This document shows, one piece after another, positions 42,652-51,359 of a stretch of 64,000 bases of DNA; the first letter of the stretch is position 1; the number at the start of each line of letters is the position of its first letter. The DNA lies in the NCBI GenBank assembly GCA_000513555.1, contig ALYD01000004.1:62001-126000 (forward strand), read 5' to 3'. The position numbers were made by a program, and so were the translations under genes. The notes beneath the pieces were generated by a model, which made no database searches, was not told the DNA's origin, and saw nothing but the letters and a program-made list of their open reading frames with translations. This DNA comes from Lachnospiraceae bacterium JC7 (GTDB lineage Bacteria > Bacillota > Clostridia > Lachnospirales > Lachnospiraceae).

Positions 42652-43146
42652 CTATGATGGGTCTCCATACAGAAGTTCATAGCTTGTATAATGATCCTCT
42701 GTATAGTAAATTAGTCCGTCGTTTGAGAAAATAATGCGCTTCTCTCCCCGCTCTTTTGCATGGAGAGTGTCGATGTCACATTCGTAGTATCTTCTTTTTT
42801 TCTTTGAAGGCAACGAACCTTCACGGTTTCCGTAAACGTCACCTCCGATACATTTGCCATATGAATAATTGTCCAGTCCTCCGCTTCTCCAGCCCAGCTT
42901 TCTGGCTTCCGACTTCGTGATGAAATTCGAAGGAAGGTGCCCGAAAGTATATATGTAGAGCGAAACATCTTCCTTTGTTGTGTAGCTTCCGTCTTCAGAA
43001 ACGATAGCTGCGGCAGTGGTTTCAACCTGCCCTTTTTTTACATCAATCTCCGGATTTTCTGTTACCGTGCATCCTGAAAAAAGCGTCAGGAACAGGCAAC
43101 AGCAAAGCAATAATAAAAACCTATGAATTCTTTTACTAAAGTTCAT
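42652..43146 (-). CDS. Barnase-type ribonuclease with lipoprotein signal
   Basis: Secreted RNase anchored as a lipoprotein: hydrophobic signal then lipobox LFSGC with Cys26. The mature part matches barnase along its length, including LPSNFITKSEARKLGW, IGGDVYGNREG and TEDHY. Expected catalytic residues are present: Lys78, Glu122 (general base), Arg133, Arg137 and His152 (general acid). Bacillus barnase is released to the medium, so a lipid anchor is unusual. AGAAAG precedes the ATG. It is co-oriented with, and upstream of, the barstar gene. Confidence 0.92.
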   Translation of the reverse strand: MNFSKRIHRFLLLLCCCLFLTLFSGCTVTENPEIDVKKGQVETTAAAIVSEDGSYTTKEDVSLYIYTFGHLPSNFITKSEARKLGWRSGGLDNYSYGKCIGGDVYGNREGSLPSKKKRRYYECDIDTLHAKERGEKRIIFSNDGLIYYTEDHYTSYELLYGDPS

Positions 43147-43479
43147 AATTTCTTTCTTTTTGTCCTATTTTGTAATGTATATTTCAACTTATCTTTTAAT
43201 ATGATTGTTCAAAATGGATTATGATGTACTTACATCATTAATTACCGACAATATTCCGAAAAAGATTATACTTAAGTTTTCAGAAAATTGTCTATTTGTA
43301 TTTCACAGAAAAGAAGTCATAGAAAGTGTCAGTATTTTTCAGTTTCAGTTCAGCGTGTACTGATATCATTACGGCATAAAACCGATTCACGTATGAATGA
43401 AATATAATGATGAAGGGTCAGCAGATTGCATATTCATTGAATATTTGACACTACATCAGAAGATCTCAGGAGGATTACA
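43147..43479. other. Divergent region between the RNase and wall-binding protein genes
   Basis: No gene. It contains a perfect hairpin ATGATGT-ACTT-ACATCAT (43221-43238), a possible operator or leader structure. A TATAAT at 43403-43408 with a poor -35 probably drives the plus-strand gene, leaving a leader of about 65 bases. Confidence 0.45.
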
Positions 43480-44598
43480 ATGTTTAGTTTCAAAAAACTT
43501 GCGGTGGTTCTGGCATCTGTTTCCATGATAGCTGTTATGGCTGTTCCATCATATGCCGCTGATACCAGAACTGCTATTTCTTCAGTCAAGATAAAGGTGA
43601 CCACTGACTTATCCATAGGTTCCACATCCAGTGATGTAGAGGTAACTACAAACTCTACTCTTTATGATGTTCACAGTGCCACCATTACCAATGTTCCAAG
43701 TGACGGATGGGATGCAGATGATAATCCAAAGGTTCAGATAAAGCTTGCCCTTGAGGATGATGATGAGTATAAGTGGGACATAAGCAAATCCACTGTTACA
43801 GTAACAGGTGATGCCGGTACCGTAACATCTGTTTCCGGAGGAAGCGGCCACGGCTATCTCACTATCGTTTACACTCTGGATGATCTTGATGAAGTTTATA
43901 CAGACTGGTCAAGTTCACTTGATCTTACTATCGACGATGCCTACTGGCAGACAGCCTATGGTATAGCGGACTGGAGCAATGCAGAAAGTGCAAAGAAATA
44001 TGAAGTAAAGCTTTATCGCGGAAGTACACTTTTAAATACCGTTACCACTACTAACAGCTACTACAGCTTTGCAAATCTGTTTACACAGGCAGGTACCTAC
44101 TCTTACAAAGTACGCGCCATTTACACAAGTTCCCACAAGGGTTCATGGGTTGAATCCGATGATCTTTATGTGACAGAATCGGCTGCAGCTTCTATTAAAT
44201 CCACATATGACGCAAGCATCAACAGCAGCACCAGTTCTTCTTCAAGTTCATATGTTTCCGGACTGACAGGAACTACATTCTACAGTAATACCGCTTATGC
44301 CAATTCTCCTGTAAATTCAACCGGTGGTCAGTGGATACTTGATCAGTACGGCTGGTGGTACAGAAATGCCGATGGTTCATGGACATCCAACGGTTGGCAA
44401 CTCATTAACGGAAAGTATTATTTCTTCAACACAAGCGGTTATATGAAGACAGGATGGATATACTGGAACAATCAGTACTACTACTGCGGTGCTGACGGTG
44501 CCATGCTCACGAACACAACTACTCCTGACGGATACTATGTGAATTCCGCAGGTGTATGGGTATCCAACTATAATCCTTACAGCTATACATTCGGCTGA
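43480..44598 (+). CDS. Secreted protein with choline-binding-type wall repeats
   Basis: Residues 1-26 are a signal peptide ending PSYA. The following 200 residues are a beta-rich region with a possible fibronectin-like part (DWSNAESAKKYEVKLYRG). After a Ser-rich linker come cell-wall binding repeats with the typical aromatic pattern: GGQWILDQYGWWYRNADGSW, NGWQLINGKYYFFN, GYMKTGWIYWNNQYYY. AGGAGG precedes the ATG. It is a surface protein; its partner or ligand is unknown. It stands alone, divergent from the barnase-like gene. Confidence 0.9.
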   Translation: MFSFKKLAVVLASVSMIAVMAVPSYAADTRTAISSVKIKVTTDLSIGSTSSDVEVTTNSTLYDVHSATITNVPSDGWDADDNPKVQIKLALEDDDEYKWDISKSTVTVTGDAGTVTSVSGGSGHGYLTIVYTLDDLDEVYTDWSSSLDLTIDDAYWQTAYGIADWSNAESAKKYEVKLYRGSTLLNTVTTTNSYYSFANLFTQAGTYSYKVRAIYTSSHKGSWVESDDLYVTESAAASIKSTYDASINSSTSSSSSSYVSGLTGTTFYSNTAYANSPVNSTGGQWILDQYGWWYRNADGSWTSNGWQLINGKYYFFNTSGYMKTGWIYWNNQYYYCGADGAMLTNTTTPDGYYVNSAGVWVSNYNPYSYTFG

Positions 44599-44637
44599 TC
44601 AGACATACGATATTGCTTCATAAATCTCATTACCCAA

Positions 44638-44692
44638 ATGACCTCCGGGGTGTGATACAGAAACTGTCACACCCCGGAGGTCATCGGTTTTA
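44638..44692 (+). terminator. Terminator after the wall-binding protein gene
   Basis: An 18-bp perfect stem starting ATGACCTCCGGGG with an 11-base loop, followed on the plus strand by CGGTTTTAT. The other side lacks a T tract. Confidence 0.85.
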
Positions 44693-45853
44693 TCCCAGGA
44701 GATAATCTGCGTATCCAAAGTCCCATATGGCAGATTCAAAACTGTTTGTCAGGTACTCTTCTATATCGGAGGCATCATAACCTGTGAGTCTGGATATAAG
44801 AACTATCATGTTCCTGACTGTTTCATATGTAAGCTCATGCTCAGAGGATGATATCCACTGAAGGTACAAGGAATGAATTATAGAAGCATATTCCATCATC
44901 ATCCATTCAAACTGAAGGACCATGTCTCTCAGGTCCATCCCGGGGATCAGAAGATTGGAAAAGGTCTCTGAAACCAGGTAGTTACGAAGCAATGTCTCAT
45001 ATGAAGAGATAACTGTCTGGAATTCCTTCAGATCATTTGCATTAAAGTTCTCAGCTGCATCCCGCAGAGGCTTGAGAAATGAGGTATAACGGCCTTCTCT
45101 TGCATAGTTCTCTGTCATATCAAGAAAAAGTTCGTTACGCTCTGTTAAAGAGTCTTCGGCATCGCGTTCAAGGTTCACGATGGAATCTTTCAGTTTCCTG
45201 ATGGACGCGGGATCAGTATAATCTTCTATAGCATCTACAGAACCTTTACTGTAGATATCCATAAGAATGAAAAATGCAGTAAGAAGGTTTGTACGGTTAT
45301 CTGAACTTTTATCTGAAAGATGGAACATCATGAGATCCCTTGTGAGTTTCAGGGTATCGTTCTCAGGGGCGTTTCTCAAGGCTTCAGGATCTCTGATATC
45401 AAGTCCTGTAAAGCCAAGTTCCTTTCTTTCATTCCAGCAGTCCACTATTTCCGGGCAGCATGAGACAAGAGCTCTTTCGGTACGATCAGAGAAGCTGTGA
45501 GTTTCTCTCGGAAATTCATGACAGGTCACGGAAAGTACTTCTTCTCCGTGATCTTTTACGAGACGGCACAGATGGTCACCTTCCAGAAACGGACATTTCA
45601 TGTTCGGAAGAAGGCCGATAACATCCGTATCATCAACTTTTTTGATGAAATGATTTAGACTGCAATGTTCGCTTAAACCTTCAGGCAGGCGTTCATTTTG
45701 CTTCAGATCTTCGGGGGCGGTTATGGACCGCCATCTCTTTTTTGTATCCCGATCAACCGATATCTTCCACTCCTGACAGCAGGTGAAGGAACATTCGCCT
45801 CCTATACAGTGAAAATCATCATAATAGTCGGGTTTGATCTCAATAGTAGACAT
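44690..45853 (-). CDS. FliB-like lysine-N-methylase homologue
   Basis: 387 residues with the FliB/YkgJ-type cysteine pattern: C16, C21, C25 and C26 in CIGGECSFTCCQEW, then KCPFL, LCRLV, VTCHEFPR and SCCPE. These cysteines probably bind an iron-sulfur cluster. In Salmonella FliB methylates flagellin lysines. No flagellin gene is seen in the window, though a FliD-like protein occurs at 57.4 kb. It may methylate another protein. AGAGAG precedes the ATG. Confidence 0.85.
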   Translation of the reverse strand: MSTIEIKPDYYDDFHCIGGECSFTCCQEWKISVDRDTKKRWRSITAPEDLKQNERLPEGLSEHCSLNHFIKKVDDTDVIGLLPNMKCPFLEGDHLCRLVKDHGEEVLSVTCHEFPRETHSFSDRTERALVSCCPEIVDCWNERKELGFTGLDIRDPEALRNAPENDTLKLTRDLMMFHLSDKSSDNRTNLLTAFFILMDIYSKGSVDAIEDYTDPASIRKLKDSIVNLERDAEDSLTERNELFLDMTENYAREGRYTSFLKPLRDAAENFNANDLKEFQTVISSYETLLRNYLVSETFSNLLIPGMDLRDMVLQFEWMMMEYASIIHSLYLQWISSSEHELTYETVRNMIVLISRLTGYDASDIEEYLTNSFESAIWDFGYADYLLG

Positions 45854-45990
45854 GGTACTCTCTTTCTATGTAAACTGTTATAAAATATTTCAATAAAATA
45901 TCATAAAATGAACACAAATAAGGATTATAAATAGTTCATCAATGAGCCGATAAATCTTTAGATATAAGTGTTTCATTCAGGAGGACTAAA

Positions 45991-47052
45991 TTGCTAAACA
46001 TTAACATAAACAGTATCAGGACCGGAATTTTTACAGCAGTATCCGCAGCTGTGATCTCTGCGGTATCGGGGTTCACATCCTTTGCCGCTATTCCTATCGC
46101 GGATCTCGGATTTACCGTCACCAACGAACAGATACAGGCTGTTACCTATCAGTATAATATGATTCCAGCCTCCATACGTCAGTATTATGAGGATCTGGGA
46201 AACAGCATTTACTTTTTTGAGACCACAAAGTCCATAAACGACCTTTTGGGGGCCTATTCCGGACAGGAAGGTCATCAGGCCAAGATAATCCTTACGAACA
46301 GGGATTATGGCGCAGCTGAGGCCATCACCCACGAGATGGGACATTTTTTTGATGATATCTGCTTTACGGATGAAGGGACTTCTGTAAAGACCATGCGGTT
46401 CAGAGATATCATTTTTTATCTGACTCAGGATGGAAAGAAGTACATTTCCGATACTGATGAATTTAAAGGCATATACATGTATGAGCGTAATACTGCACCT
46501 GTCACCAAGTATGAAAAAACAGATGCCAATGAATATTTCGCCGGTTCATTCGGTCTTTACTGTACAGACCCTGATACTTTGAAGGCCTATGCTCCATACA
46601 CATATGATTATATCGACAGGTTGGTTCAGAACTTTACACAGGTTTATCCGGCATCTGCAGAAAACATCGCTTCTACCGTGACTGTTCCTGCAACCATCGA
46701 TGAGATAACAGGCGGAGCCACAAGTTCAGGGATCTTCGTAAGTAACGGAAACACATCTCCGGCTCATGCATCTTCATCAGAATCTGTATCTGCCATCCTG
46801 GGCGGGAATATCAGCCAGGTAAACGGTGTAACACCTGAGGGTGTTTCCTATACAGGATATACCAATGTTGACACCTCAACTGAGGCCGGTGCCGCAAATG
46901 CAGGACAGCAGGTTCAGAACGCCACTGCAGCTGCCCAGAACGGAGATGGAACCACTACTGTTGTAAATGAGGACGGTTCTGTCACCACCACAACAGTAAA
47001 GCACACTGAATACGGTACCATGGTCTCAGTGGTAAGAATCTTTTCAAACTAA
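45991..47052 (+). CDS. Secreted anthrax-lethal-factor-like zinc metalloprotease
   Basis: The start is a TTG at 45991, 6 bases after a strong AGGAGG. A signal peptide (residues 1-32, ending SFAA) precedes a domain with HEMGH (His114, His118, catalytic Glu115) and a downstream third zinc ligand, Glu181 in ANEYFAGSFGLY. This pattern matches the ATLF-like (M34-related) peptidases. Residues 220-353 are a low-complexity Ala/Ser/Thr-rich tail. Substrates are unknown; wall or matrix proteins are likely. Confidence 0.82.
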   Translation: MLNININSIRTGIFTAVSAAVISAVSGFTSFAAIPIADLGFTVTNEQIQAVTYQYNMIPASIRQYYEDLGNSIYFFETTKSINDLLGAYSGQEGHQAKIILTNRDYGAAEAITHEMGHFFDDICFTDEGTSVKTMRFRDIIFYLTQDGKKYISDTDEFKGIYMYERNTAPVTKYEKTDANEYFAGSFGLYCTDPDTLKAYAPYTYDYIDRLVQNFTQVYPASAENIASTVTVPATIDEITGGATSSGIFVSNGNTSPAHASSSESVSAILGGNISQVNGVTPEGVSYTGYTNVDTSTEAGAANAGQQVQNATAAAQNGDGTTTVVNEDGSVTTTTVKHTEYGTMVSVVRIFSN

Positions 47053-47056
47053 ATAT

Positions 47057-47092
47057 ACAGTGAGGGGTATATGTGCCCCTCACTGTTTTTTA
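47057..47092 (+). terminator. Terminator after the metalloprotease gene
   Basis: ACAGTGAGGGG pairs perfectly with CCCCTCACTGT around an 8-base loop, followed by TTTTTATT. Confidence 0.92.
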
Positions 47093-47132
47093 TTCGGTCT
47101 GTGTGCCTGCATGAACAGGTACATGGACCTTT

Positions 47133-47804
47133 TTATATCGGATTGGCCTGTGATATTGCTCTTATATCCATAGTGAACATGATACTTATGATAAGAAGTG
47201 TGAATATCACTGTATGTATCAAAGGATACAATGCTTTTCTGTTCATCCCTGGAAGCAGTCTTCTGTCCCATAAGCTGAGGGTGGGCAGAAAATAAGTCAT
47301 ATATACAAATTTTTCACTGTAAACGAGACCTTCCATCATTTCAGGCCTTCTATTCAGCTCCCTGATATCACTGTAACCAAAAAAGAAAACAAGGGCCTCA
47401 TATATGATGAAGGTGTTTACGAGATTGAAGCTTATGTTATTTCTAAGTATCAGAAGATGGTATAAGAGGGCCAGTGTTCCCGGAAGAACTGCCTGAAGCC
47501 ATGCATACCTGTCTCTTTTCAGCTCATTTAAAATTTTGTTACCTGAAGAACTACGGGCTTCAGATGCTGCCGAAAAGCCTGTTGTATCATTACGTCTATC
47601 AGTTTCAGAATTGAAGGAGCCTGTCTGGTGTGCTTTTCTTTTTACTGTTCTTCCGCAGCCTGGACAGGTATCTGCATCATCGGGAACCTCACTACCACAG
47701 TTGGTGCAGACTCTCATGGGCTTTATCTTGATTATAGGTGTAAAGCATTTTGGACAGTTCCTTGAATTATCAGGAATGTCTGAATTGCATTTTGGACATT
47801 TCAT
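47133..47804 (-). CDS. Membrane protein with two N-terminal zinc ribbons
   Basis: 223 residues. Two zinc ribbons open the protein (CPKCNSDIPDNSRNCPKC and CTNCGSEVPDDADTCPGC), then a hydrophilic linker and about four membrane helices between residues 100 and 220. The ribbons should face the cytoplasm. The function is unknown. GAGG lies 6 bases before the ATG. It converges with the metalloprotease gene. Confidence 0.8.
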   Translation of the reverse strand: MKCPKCNSDIPDNSRNCPKCFTPIIKIKPMRVCTNCGSEVPDDADTCPGCGRTVKRKAHQTGSFNSETDRRNDTTGFSAASEARSSSGNKILNELKRDRYAWLQAVLPGTLALLYHLLILRNNISFNLVNTFIIYEALVFFFGYSDIRELNRRPEMMEGLVYSEKFVYMTYFLPTLSLWDRRLLPGMNRKALYPLIHTVIFTLLIISIMFTMDIRAISQANPI

Positions 47805-47902
47805 ATGTTACCTCGAATTAATATTTTATGAACCTGACAGTAGCCCGAAGTGGGGGCAGCCAGGCATTTTCCTATTATACACATCATGAATGAATTTATA
47901 TA

Positions 47903-47943
47903 TAAAAAAAATCAGGGAACATGCCTTTCGACATGTTCCCTGA
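47903..47943 (-). terminator. Terminator after the flavin-linked reductase gene
   Basis: TCAGGGAACATG pairs perfectly with CATGTTCCCTGA and is followed on the minus strand by eight T residues. Confidence 0.93.
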
Positions 47944-47985
47944 ATATTTTATCCCTGTGCTTTAAAAATATTAATAAGATTTAGA

Positions 47986-50574
47986 TTACTTATTATCAGC
48001 TGTAACAGCCTTAGCTGCTGTACGTCCTGAAACGAAGATCTCTGTGATAGCGTTACCGCCGAGACGGTTACCACCATGGATGCCTCCGGTAACCTCACCG
48101 GCTGCGTAAAGTCCATCGATAGCCTTTCCGTCCTTATCAAGTACGTGACGGTTTACATCAACAGAAATACCACCCATTGTGTGGTGTGTTGAAGGAGCCA
48201 TGAGACGTACACGAAGCTTAGCGTCATCAAGGTTGTATGTATCAGCCTTGTATGAACCGTTGTCGTTCTTCTCTGCATCACCGATGAGAGCTGAGAACTG
48301 CTTCTTTGTAACATCCTTAGGCTGCTTGCCGGACATGATAGCCTGATCGTAATCCTTGATTGTCTCGATTACAGCATCAGCATCAGTCTCAAGACCGATC
48401 TCCTTGAAGAGATCAGCAAGCTCGCCGATTGTTCTTACATACTGTCTTCCCTCAACGTCCTCGTCCTTGTAGAGGTATGGTCCAGGAATAGGAACTGCTG
48501 CATTAGCGATCTCGATGAATACGCCCTTGTGGCCCTTCCACTCGATACCGTTCTTGAACTCACCAAGTGAAAGAACGTCACGCTCTGAAGTCTCATCTAC
48601 GAAACGGTTGCCTGTTGTAGGATTGATGTAGATAGCGTAGTCTCCGCCACCGAATGCAAGGTCACCATTGTCTACCCATGAAATAGGCATAAGCTGTGTG
48701 AAGCCCTCACCTGTTGTAGCAGCGCCTGCACCCTCTGCCATCTTGATACCATCACCCTGAAGTGATGAACGGTTTGTTGTCTCAAGCTTATCGTTAAGGA
48801 ACTCGCTTGACCAGTACTCGTTAGTATCAACAACCTTTGCAATGTTTGCAGCGAAACCACCTGTTGCAAGGATAACACCCTTTGTTGCGTGTGCAGTTAC
48901 AGGTGTTCCGTCGAACATAGTAGCCTTAACGCCTGTTACACGACCATCCTCTGTAATGAGCTCTTCAGCTGTTGTACGAGTCATGATCTTGTTTGCTTCG
49001 TTAGCATTTTTGAAAGATGTCATAGGAGCCATGAAGTATGTTCCCCATCTTCCGCCGTACTCTTCTTCCTTACCGTCGCCATCAGCATCAACATTAGCAC
49101 CGATGAACTGGTTCTCTCTGTACCAAAGAGCACCGATAAGTGTTGGCTGTGTGTCCTCAACAAATGTTGAACCCATTGACTCGAGCCATGGCTTGATATC
49201 CTGTCCATCGTTGATGAACTGTGATACGAGATCTACATCACCATAGATCCATGATGACTTGTCAGCGCTCTGACGAAGTCCGCCATAGTATGTCTGGAAG
49301 ATGTGAAGGTTGATTGTTGAGAAAAGAGTAAGGTCTGACTCAGGTGTTCCTGCATCAAGCTTAGGCTGTGCCCAATCAAGATATGCCTGGATCTCCTTCT
49401 TGAGAGCCTGGAGAGTAGGAAGATAATCCTTAACTACACCGTGCTTTGAAAGCTCTTCGATATCACCTGCTACATACTCGTGATCCTTGTAGTAGTCAGC
49501 ATCGAACTCATCCTCAGACCAGTTAAGGATGGTCTTTAACTCATCGATACATCCCTGAACTGACTTAACCTTGTTGTACTCGTTGCCGTCGAAGCCCTTG
49601 CCTGTTGTTGCATCAGGATTCTTCTCATCCCATACAAGGTAAGGCATAACTGACTGATACTGTCCGCCGGATACAAGTGTGTTACCACCAACCTCAGCGT
49701 TCTTCTCGATTACGAGAACTGTGTTGCCGTCCTGAGCTGCCTGAGCTGCTGCAGAGATACCTGCTCCACCTGCACCTACTACAACTACGTCGTAAGTCTC
49801 TTCGATAGCATCCTGAGCCTTAACCTCAACAGTGTTGGATGTAAATGCATCCTTGTTTGTAACACCTGCCTGATCGGCTGCGTCATTAACAGCTTCCTTA
49901 AGAGCTCTTGATGAGAATGTAGCACCTGAAACACCGTCAACGCCTGTTCCGTTTGCTTCGATGATCTGTGGAATGAGGATGTCGTAAGCAACATCACCAA
50001 CGTGCTCAGTCTCCTTTGACTCCTTTACTTCGATAGCTGTTACCTTGCCGTCATCAAATGTAACGTCAACAGCGATATCTCCGTTATAGCCGGTTCCCTT
50101 ACCTGTGTAAGTACCTGCTGTGAAAGCGAGTTCAGCATCGTTTGCGCCTGTAGCCTCGCCCTTCTTTGCAGCCTCGATAGCTGCGGCTGCAGCTGCCTTA
50201 ACACCGTTTGATGTTAATGTAGCACCTGAAACACCGTCGATCTCAGCTGACTGCTTTGTCTTGATCTGAGTTGCAAGCTCCTCAAGAGCTGCCCCACCTA
50301 CGGTTGGTGTTTCATCCTTACCTTCGATCTGAACATCTGTGATCTCGGTATCTGTAGTAGTAACTGTAACAGTTACCTTACCACCGAAGCCCTGTTCTGA
50401 ACCTGAATATGTACCGGCAACAAAGCTTCCTGCAGCGGCAGCTTCTGTTGCAGCAGCTGTTGTAGCTGCTTCAGTAGCGGCGGCTGTTGTGGTTTCCGGA
50501 GCCTGCTGTGATGCGCAGGCTGTCATTGATGCAGCAAGACCTACGGCCATTGCGCCTCTAAGAAATTTTTTCAT
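47986..50574 (-). CDS. Lipoprotein fumarate-reductase-type flavoprotein with two FMN-binding domains
   Basis: An 862-residue extracytoplasmic reductase. The lipobox places Cys20 after MTA; an Ala/Thr-rich spacer follows. Two FMN-binding domains carry DGVSGATLTS (near 113) and DGVSGATFSS (near 213), ApbE-type covalent flavin sites where the modified residue would be Thr121 and Ser221. The C-terminal part is a flavoprotein (VVVGAGGAGISAA near 265, THHTMGGISVD, GAVT-like AAGEVTGGIHGGNRLGGN) of the fumarate/urocanate reductase family. The electron acceptor is unknown. No ApbE or membrane electron donor is seen nearby. GGAGG precedes the ATG. Confidence 0.9.
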   Translation of the reverse strand: MKKFLRGAMAVGLAASMTACASQQAPETTTAAATEAATTAAATEAAAAGSFVAGTYSGSEQGFGGKVTVTVTTTDTEITDVQIEGKDETPTVGGAALEELATQIKTKQSAEIDGVSGATLTSNGVKAAAAAAIEAAKKGEATGANDAELAFTAGTYTGKGTGYNGDIAVDVTFDDGKVTAIEVKESKETEHVGDVAYDILIPQIIEANGTGVDGVSGATFSSRALKEAVNDAADQAGVTNKDAFTSNTVEVKAQDAIEETYDVVVVGAGGAGISAAAQAAQDGNTVLVIEKNAEVGGNTLVSGGQYQSVMPYLVWDEKNPDATTGKGFDGNEYNKVKSVQGCIDELKTILNWSEDEFDADYYKDHEYVAGDIEELSKHGVVKDYLPTLQALKKEIQAYLDWAQPKLDAGTPESDLTLFSTINLHIFQTYYGGLRQSADKSSWIYGDVDLVSQFINDGQDIKPWLESMGSTFVEDTQPTLIGALWYRENQFIGANVDADGDGKEEEYGGRWGTYFMAPMTSFKNANEANKIMTRTTAEELITEDGRVTGVKATMFDGTPVTAHATKGVILATGGFAANIAKVVDTNEYWSSEFLNDKLETTNRSSLQGDGIKMAEGAGAATTGEGFTQLMPISWVDNGDLAFGGGDYAIYINPTTGNRFVDETSERDVLSLGEFKNGIEWKGHKGVFIEIANAAVPIPGPYLYKDEDVEGRQYVRTIGELADLFKEIGLETDADAVIETIKDYDQAIMSGKQPKDVTKKQFSALIGDAEKNDNGSYKADTYNLDDAKLRVRLMAPSTHHTMGGISVDVNRHVLDKDGKAIDGLYAAGEVTGGIHGGNRLGGNAITEIFVSGRTAAKAVTADNK

Positions 50575-50745
50575 TTTGCCTCCTATTAAAGCACTTATAA
50601 AATACGTTTTTATTTAAGCATATTCGACAATAAAAAACAATTTGAAAGCGGTTACAGTGTAGTTAAAAATCTTAAATGATATATTTATGTCATTTTAATG
50701 AACATAATGTTCATATAATGCACGATAACAGATCGATGAAACATT

Positions 50746-50777
50746 AAAAAAGCGCAACAGTTTGAAACTGCCGCGCT
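50746..50777 (-). terminator. Terminator after the NusG-II domain gene
   Basis: AGCGC, two G:U pairs and CAGTTT form one continuous stem as minus-strand RNA, followed by TTTTTAATG. Confidence 0.85.
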
Positions 50778-50829
50778 GAAAAAATGTGATTTTTGATGAT
50801 TTTTTAAGAATATCTGCTCAATTATCTTT

Positions 50830-51318
50830 TTACTGAACTACGATGATAAGACCGTGCGGGAGGCAGGTAATAGGGAAATCATAATCTGTATCAGTCATTT
50901 TTCCTATGGAAACACAGATCTGATTGCTGCAGTTGGACTGAATTACAGCTACGGAATTGTCCTTTACCTGCATGAGATTTATATGATGCTTGGTTTCAAG
51001 CGCCTCATCCCCCATGGATTCGAGAGTTGTTCCTTCAGGAACTTCCGAAACAACACCGTCTTTTATCATATACAGGGCATCTTTGCTGAGCGGGGCTCTG
51101 AAGATCTCTCGATCAACATACTGTACAACAACCTGAAGCTCTTTAGCCTTGCTTTCAGAACTTTCATTTTCCGAAGAAGCAACCGATGCGGATGTTTCGG
51201 TTTCATTTCCCTGTTTCGAACTGTTTCTGATATATGCTGAAAGACCGAAGCTGAGTAAAATGATTACAAGTATAGCCACGATCAATATGATATTACGTTT
51301 CTTATTTTTATTCTCCAT
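50830..51318 (-). CDS. NusG domain II-containing membrane-anchored protein
   Basis: 162 residues with one N-terminal helix (residues 9-28), a Ser/Glu-rich spacer and an extracytoplasmic beta domain. The domain has IQSNCSNQICVSIGKM and ends ITCLPHGLIIVV, the pattern of stand-alone NusG domain II proteins (three conserved cysteines). Such genes often sit with flavin-linked electron-transfer proteins; here the FMN reductase lipoprotein is the next gene. The role is inferred only from that association. Confidence 0.83.
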   Translation of the reverse strand: MENKNKKRNIILIVAILVIILLSFGLSAYIRNSSKQGNETETSASVASSENESSESKAKELQVVVQYVDREIFRAPLSKDALYMIKDGVVSEVPEGTTLESMGDEALETKHHINLMQVKDNSVAVIQSNCSNQICVSIGKMTDTDYDFPITCLPHGLIIVVQ

Positions 51319-51359
51319 GTCGATAAGTACTCCTGTTTCTAAAAACTTTAGGGATTATC

